Assembly: GCA_025403435.1 (NCBI GenBank)
Contig: CM046341.1
Location: 16,635,319 to 16,699,318 of the forward strand
DNA: 64,000 nt
Direction: 5' to 3'
From: Artocarpus heterophyllus
Taxonomy: Eukaryota > Streptophyta > Magnoliopsida > Rosales > Moraceae
This document shows, piece after piece, positions 57,860 through 64,000 of this stretch; position 1 is the stretch's first letter; each line of letters starts with the position of its first letter. Position numbers and translations under genes: made by a program. The notes under the pieces are model-generated. The model saw only the letters and a list, made by a program, of their open reading frames with translations, was not told the DNA's origin and did no database searches.

Positions 57860-60180
57860 CTGCTTTTGTGGTAGTTACTAAGATAGAACAACATCTTGAT
57901 CTACTCCAAAAACCGAGAGGAGCATGAAGAACATTTAGGGATTACTCTATGGACCTTATAACAACGTAAATTGTATAGCAAGTTTTTAAAGTGCAAATTT
58001 TGGCTTGATAAAATCCATTTCCTTGGGCATGTGGTTTCTAAGGAAGGTGTGTTAGTTGATTCCGCCAAAGTCGAAGCAGTAAGTAATTGGCTTGTACCAA
58101 GAAGTGTGACAAGTTTTCTAGGGCCAGAAGGCTATTATCAAATTTTTGTAGAAGGATTCACAAGACTTGCTGCACCTCTTGCTGCGTTAACACGAAAAAA
58201 AACTATAAATGGGCTTAGAAGTGCAAAGAAAGTTTACACGAATTGAAAAGAAGGCTCGGAAGGCACTGTACGCATGATTCTATCAAATGAAGGAATATTC
58301 ATTATCTACCGTTACACTTTAAAAATGTTATTATGAGTAGTTTGGAAGATTCTCATCTGCTGAAGGGGCATAAGAAAAATTCTCTAACCCATGATAGAAC
58401 CCACTATAGTGGTGTTTCCCTTAAAAATTTTGCCACACTACCTTTATGGAGCCCAATGTCAGACATATATTGACCACAAGAGCCTTAAGTACATTTTTGC
58501 TCAGAAAGAGCTGAACATGAGGCAAGAAGATGGTTGAAACTAGTCAATGAGTATGACTGCTAGAGGCCAGCAAGGTAGCTGATGCATTAAGTCTTAAATC
58601 ATCCACAACTCTAATGTTAATTAAACTATTAGCTAAACCTCTTCAAAATGACACAAACCAGATCAGCTTAGAGATTATTATGGGAGAATTGTTCATTCTC
58701 ACTCTGCAACTGACTATTTTTTATGGGATGAAGAGAGTGCAAGAGCTCTATCCTGTGTTGGTAAGGATAAGAGAAGAGGTATTCAAAGGAAAAACAACTA
58801 GCTTTGGTCTCTCAGAAGATGGAATTCTTTATTTCAAGAGCAGATTATGTGTGCCCGATGAGTTAGAGCTTTAGAAATAAATCCTATTTGAGGCTCACAA
58901 GACCATGTATTCTATACATCATGAAGCAACTAAGATATATGAGGACTTAAAAGAAGAAATATAGTGGAATTGAATGAAGAATGATATGGTAGAATATGTT
59001 AGCAAATGCCTGACATGTCTAGAAATTAAGGTTGAAAACAGGCATCCAGCTAAAGCATTTCAATCAATAGAAGTCAGAGAGTGGAAATAGGAATAAATTG
59101 TGATGGATTTTGTAGTTGATTTGCCAAAAACGAGTAATAGTTACAATGCTATTTAGGTGATAGTTGATAGATAGACTAACTCACTGCACTTTATACCTAT
59201 AGCGGTTACCTAACTCACTAAAAAAGTTGGCAGAAAAGTATGTGACAGAGATAGTCAGGTTACACGGTATTTCATCACTAATCATTTTTTATCGAGATAG
59301 TCAGGTTACACGGTATTTCATTACTAATCATTTTTTATCGAGATAGTCACTTTACATCTACTTTTTGGAAGAGCGTGTAATGGGCTATAGGCACCGAATT
59401 AAGTTTAGCACAGCTTTTCTCACCTAAACCGATGGTCAATCAAAAAAAACCATCGAAACTCTAGAGGATATGCATCGTGCCTGTCATAGATTTTAAAGGA
59501 GCACAGAAAAAGAAATTACCATTGATAAATTTTTCATCCAACAACACTATCAATCTTTCATAGGTATGGAGCCTTATGAGAATTTGTATAGAAGGAAATG
59601 TAGATCTCCAGTTTATTGGCATGACATGAGGAGAATAAAATAGTGAAGAAAAACTTCAGTAGGGAAACTAACGAGGCAATCTAGAAAATTCGCCACGGAG
59701 GCTGCACCAAGTCATTAGAAGAGTTATGCTGATAAACATAGAAGACCTTTAGAATTCCAAGAAGGAGACTCAGTTTACCTCAAAGTATTTAGCTCTTATG
59801 AAAGAAGTAATGCGTTTTGGAAAGAGAGGAAAATTGAGCCTGAGATATATTGGACCGTTCAAAATTATAGGATGGATCAATAAGGTTGCTTATCAATTGG
59901 CCTTACCTCCAAAATTATCAATTGTTCAAAACGTCTTCCACGTTTCAATGTTAAGAAATACATCTCAGATCCATCATACGTGACAACATAGAAACTTACT
60001 GAGGTTCATGAGGACCTCACTTGTGAAGAAAAGCCAATTTAAATTTTAGCTTGAGAAGAAAAGGTCCTTAGGAATAAAACAATAACTTTAGTCAAGGTAT
60101 TGAGGAGATATCAAAAGACTAAAGAAGCTACTTGGGAACATAAAAATGAAATGAGACCCAAACACGTCGACCTATTTTAA
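57860..60180 (+). pseudogene. Degenerate plus-strand Gypsy pol (RT to chromodomain)
   Basis: Order is kept but many stops and shifts occur. RT: NILIYSKNREEHEEHLG (the DD of FIDDILIYS is altered), KFLKCKFWLDKIHFLGHVVS, AKVEAVSNW, LGPEGYYQIFVEGFTRLAAP (to 58246). RNase H: ELNMR, RWLKLVNEYDC and LMLIKLLAKPLQND near 58510-58650. Integrase: KCLTCLEIKVENRHPAK, VMDFVVDLPKT, STAFLT.TDGQS; and KRGKLSLRYIGPFKI at 59815-59860. A well-kept chromodomain end, EEKVLRNKTITLVKVLRRYQ and EATWE, runs 60055-60180 to a TAA. It is clearly older than the 38-51 kb element. A 46 bp tandem duplication lies in the integrase (59248-59339). Confidence 0.85.
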
Positions 60181-60214
60181 TTTTTGAGGATGAAAATTTT
60201 TAAGGAAGGAAGAT

Positions 60215-60522
60215 TGCAATGGCCAAAAAATTCATTGAACTAAATGTTCAATTACATCAAGATTTAATGTAGTTTTTTATGATTTTGTGATGAAATACGA
60301 TGGAATAATCAACTCATGGTTATGCAATTTGATGTATATTGTATGTTCAATTTTGTGTGAAAGAAACTAAGAACTATTTATTTGTCTTCATCTTCCAAAA
60401 GTCATCAAAAAAGTTCATATTACTAACCACCTTTTAAAAGCCTTTTCTAAGGTGTGGTCGTGGATGCTAAACGGGGAGGGGCATAATGCGCTAATTTCCT
60501 CGAGACAACAAGAAGTATAATA
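60215..60522 (+). repeat. Start of the plus-strand Gypsy 3' LTR
   Basis: TTAAGGAAGGAAGAT (60200-60214) is a purine tract, followed by TGCAATGGCC, a decayed LTR start. The LTR is cut at 60522 by the Copia insertion. Confidence 0.55.
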
Positions 60523-62529
60523 TGTTAGACATGTAAGCCCTAAGGAGTAAAAATATAATAAGTTATTGGAGATATTTTTATCAATAAAGAATTTATTTAT
60601 TGTTTATATACCAAATCCTATCCTCCTCAGGTTCTTATATGTTGAATGTATGTTAAGCAAACAAAAGTCTAAGACTGTCGGTTTAAACCTTTAAGAATTG
60701 GGCATATGATGGACAGATTATGCGAAAGACACGATTCTTAAGGTGACAGTCTAAATCATAAGATCCGCAATCGAGGGAATAAAGTTGGGCGCTTTATTCA
60801 TGTAAAGATTGTTATGTTGTCTATATCCCTATTGGGAAATGGCTTGTCTTGACCATCAGAGGTGGACTCCGTGAATAGAAACATTAGCACATTGTCATAG
60901 ATGACGAGGTGTTGGATCGGGACATAAAGTGAATTGATTTGAATTAATAATTCTGTCTCTGCAAATCGATTCACTTTAGATAATCATTTGTATTGTATCT
61001 TAATCTTGAGATGAATAGTGGGTCTGTTGTCTTGACTTGTGTCTTTTGATGTACCAAAGGGTGACACCCACATCTTAATCGTGGTATGCATGCCGGAACG
61101 TTGGAGGCATGACTCTTGATAGCATAGCCCTGTTATTCATAGATATGGAATCCATAGCTCCTCTTATATACATTATCTTGTAATTGGAAAACTAGAGCAC
61201 TCAACCATTTAGATACATAGGTGTAACCAAATAGTATACTGTCTTTAGATGGTAAGTTTTTCGATGGTGAGATAATAGAACGTAAGATAAAAATAATCGA
61301 GAAAGTAAGATAGAACTTGTCCTTAAGCCAATTATGGATCATCCTATGGGGATACGATACACTATGATATGTCATGGAGACTTAGGTATACGGGCTTCGC
61401 AAGTCTATGTAGTTTGAGAGTGTAGCTCCAAGCTTTTAGTGGAGTAACATTAGAGTTGATAATTATGAAATGTAAATATGGGATATTGGGTTTCATAATT
61501 ATCGGGAGCTTGAACTCTATAGGTCCATTTGGTCCCCTTTGCTAGCTCACAAAATCCTGTAACGATACGACATGCTTTTTCAATAATTGATGACTTATGT
61601 CAGATTTATTAGATTGGTTGAAATTCGAAAGAATCAAATAATTCATGTCTGTTTATCAGTTAAATTAATTTGTGATAAAATTAATTCAAGATAAACTTAT
61701 TGAATTATTAGGATCGGATAATTCTTGTCTGTTTATCAGTTGATTTAATTTTGAATAAATTAAATCAAGATAAACTTGTAGAATTATTAGGAATTTATTT
61801 ATTTTCCTAGAGATTATCAACTTATTTTAATTAGATAACTTCTCTATTGGCTTATTTGAATTTAAAATGAGACTTTATCCTATAGAATCTCGTGTGAAAA
61901 ATAAAAGATTCGCTGAGATTTTTTTATCGACAGTTCAACATTCTGATCCTCAAGTTCGGCCTACCGATGGGGCAAGTTCGACCTACCGACGGGGCAAGTT
62001 CGGCTTGCCGATGCGCGATAAAAAGATCATGTGTTTTCACACAGATTTCATTAGATATTGATCCGAATTTGATTCTGATTCAAATTTTTGAGACCTTATC
62101 TGATAAGGATTGACCATAGACCCAACCTCTATAAATAGGGAGTAAGTCTCATAAGTTATTTAGATCAATTGAGAGATTAAGAGTGATACTCTGCTAGTGA
62201 GAATCTAAAACTCCCTGAAAGCTATTGTTCACAAATCACGAAGACTAGCTTTGGGTTCTCTCAATTGGTTGTAAGGAGAGACACCTGGAGGAAGAGCTGT
62301 GCATGTGAGCCCACACTCACTCCGATCGTGGATAGAGAATAGCAAAGAAGACCAATTGGTTGAGGCTCTTCTAGAATGTTACTTCTCTTCACAGATTGTG
62401 GGAGTTCTTCGGCATTCAAAGGTTAGTAAGATCTAGTTAATTTATGCATATAGCATGTCAAACTTGTGTTTTGGATAATACTCTGATATAAAAAATTTTA
62501 AAATTCTACTGCGTACTATGTTTTCAACA
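60523..62529 (+). repeat. Copia 5' LTR (third copy)
   Basis: About 2,007 bp. It holds three 22 bp tandem units starting AAGTTCGGCCTACCGATGGG at 61952-62017. The antisense ORF seen in the other LTRs remains open here with an in-frame loss of seven codons (61133-61375). Confidence 0.9.
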
Positions 62530-62981
62530 ATTGGTATCAAAGCTATGGTTTTTATATAAATTTGTGAGTTTGTGATCATACTATATGCTAGTGAGAATCT
62601 AAAACTCCCTGAGAGCTATTGTTCACAAATCACGAAGACTAGCTTTGGGTTCTCTCAATTGGTAGAAAGGAGAGACACTTGGAGGAAGAGCTGTACGTGT
62701 GAGCCCACGCTCACTCCGATCGTGGATAGAGAATAGCAAAGAAGACTAGTTAATTAAGGCTCTTCCAAAACGTTACTTCTCTTCACGAATTGTGGGATTC
62801 CTTGGCATTCAAAGGTTAGTAAGATCTAGTTAATTTATGCATATAGCATGTCAAACTTGTGATTTGGAAAATACTCTGGTATAAAAAATTTTAAAATTTT
62901 GCTGCATACTATTTTTTCAATAATTGGTATCAAAGCTTTAGATTTTATATAAATTTACGAGTTTGTGATCATACTATATGC
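62194..62981 (+). repeat. 394 bp tandem duplication of U5-PBS-leader
   Basis: The block beginning CTAGTGAGAATCTAAAACTC at 62195 recurs at 62589, each ending ATCATACTATATGC. It spans the last ~335 bases of the LTR, the PBS and ~57 bases of leader. The copies differ at scattered positions, so the duplication is old. Confidence 0.85.
62532..62544 (+). other. Copia PBS, with a duplicate at 62925-62937
   Basis: TGGTATCAAAGCT follows the LTR. A second identical copy lies 393 bases downstream inside a tandem duplication of the U5-PBS region. Confidence 0.85.
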
Positions 62982-64000
62982 ATAAATTTTGTGATCTTAA
63001 TGTCTCCTACGCTTGAATTTGATTTTATAGAGTTGGAACTCTAGGTTTTTATATATTTTATATGCTGTCATAGATGATATGGTGAATGCTTATTAATTAA
63101 TTATGATTGATTAAATGGTTATTTAATTATTTATTAATTAATTAATTTATACTGGTTATGGTTCCTCAGAGGTTAGAATGTATATCTAAGTTTTTCATAT
63201 AATTAGATGGCGAACTATTATCTCCGTCTAGGAATTATTACTTAATTTTAAATTTACAAGAATTTTGTAATTAAATAATTATTCGGAGAAGACGGATCTA
63301 GAAGATGGATGATGACGCTCCTAGGTATTTCTTGAGTCTCTAATTTTATGTTTTTGAATTGTTGAAAATAAAATTGATGAATTGCATTAAAAATTGTATT
63401 TTCTAGAAAGAGTGATTTCTGCTCGGTCGGCATGCCGAACCCTCCAATTCAGCAGGTCGATGGTCGCAGATCGGCAGGCTAGACGTGAGGTTTGGCAGGC
63501 CGTCAGCGGGGCAAAAATCAGGTCACTCTAGCGGCAGGCCAAACTTCTAGTTCGGTAGGCCGATCTGTGAAGATCGGCAGGTCGGTGGGTCATGACCGGT
63601 AGGCCGATCACCTAGATCGGCTTGCCGACAGAGAGCTAGAAATTTCTTCAGAAAAGGTGTAGTTTTTCAATATAGTTTTAATTTTATTTTTGGGATAATT
63701 CTGAGAAACATTAAATTTAAATATGACTAGAAATATGAAGTATTCGATCTATGCGGGATTGAAGTCTTGAAGATGGACATTACATGAAGAAGGATACAGC
63801 TTGAGGATTCAAGGATGAAGAATCGATAATATATTTCGATTATTCTCTTATAATCCTTGTTTTTTAGTCTCTAGGATAGAACTATAATATTATGGTTATT
63901 TGTTATTTTGTTTGTAGCTTTGCTTAATTACTTTACTTGTCTGCATTATAATATGATTTTCCATGTATATTGATAACATGTCATATAGAATAGGGAGTGC
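62982..64000 (+). other. Leader of the second Copia element
   Basis: Non-coding leader homologous to 7740-8560 inverted. A GC-rich cluster of TCGGCAGGCCGA-type palindromes lies at 63420-63632. Confidence 0.8.

Larger units (their letters stand above)
60523..64000 (+). mobile_element. 5' portion of a second Copia element of the same family
   Basis: The LTR (60523-62529) and leader (62530-64000) correspond, inverted, to 8780-10767 and 7740-8779. The window ends before gag. The LTR starts TGTTAGACATG and ends TTTTCAACA. The candidate left TSD is TAATA (60518-60522), which cannot be confirmed here. Confidence 0.9.

Overview
This window looks like nuclear DNA of a eudicot plant. It is AT-rich, with two intron-containing genes whose products are typical of land plants (a mitochondrial VDAC porin and a YIP4/YIPF6-type Golgi/TGN membrane protein). 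Nearly everything else is transposable-element sequence in nested and abutting layers. I see no rRNA, functional tRNA, CRISPR or prokaryotic feature. The species cannot be named from the sequence.

Layout: 1-535 end of a CACTA-like element. 1149-10767 a complete but decayed Ty1/Copia element on the minus strand, with about 2.0 kb LTRs, TSD TCTTC, and PBS and PPT visible. 11139-14204 a block of small TIR transposons: a 377 bp Mutator-like MITE, then two abutting Mutator-like elements punctuated by three copies of TTAAAATTA, the second carrying a nested hAT-like element. 15184-18888 the VDAC gene (6 coding exons, 276 aa). 19707-22830 a truncated relative of one Mutator-like element and a GC-richer, internally duplicated tract without a recognisable gene. 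23756-24744 a 1 kb near-palindromic Tourist-like element; 25473-26600 a Mutator-like element with a perfect 9 bp TSD; 26905-27611 a hAT-like element next to the 5' end of the following gene. 27916-31932 the YIP4-like gene (3 coding exons, 285 aa). 32277-32625 a MITE; 34351-34439 a tRNA-derived SINE.

From 37222 to 60522 there is a nest of Ty3/Gypsy chromovirus-type elements. A decayed LTR (37222-52838) is split by a younger, complete 12.5 kb Tekay-like element (38536-51034, TSD ATCTT, about 3.15 kb LTRs, minus strand). Its gag-pol is one continuous 1,555-codon frame broken by 11 stop codons but no net frameshift, and a second gag-like ORF with a long acidic tail lies between the PBS and the normal gag. 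To the right are relics of three further Gypsy pieces, two minus and one plus. From 60523 to the window end lies the 5' LTR and leader of a second copy of the first Copia family, on the plus strand, with a 394 bp tandem duplication of its U5-PBS region.

The two host genes appear intact. Retrotransposon proteins are annotated as pseudogenes. The least ordinary signals are the extra gag-like ORF, covarying inverted repeats and terminal hairpins inside the Gypsy LTRs, clustered GC-rich palindromes in the Copia leader and LTR, and the triple 9 bp target repeat around two abutting Mutator-like elements.
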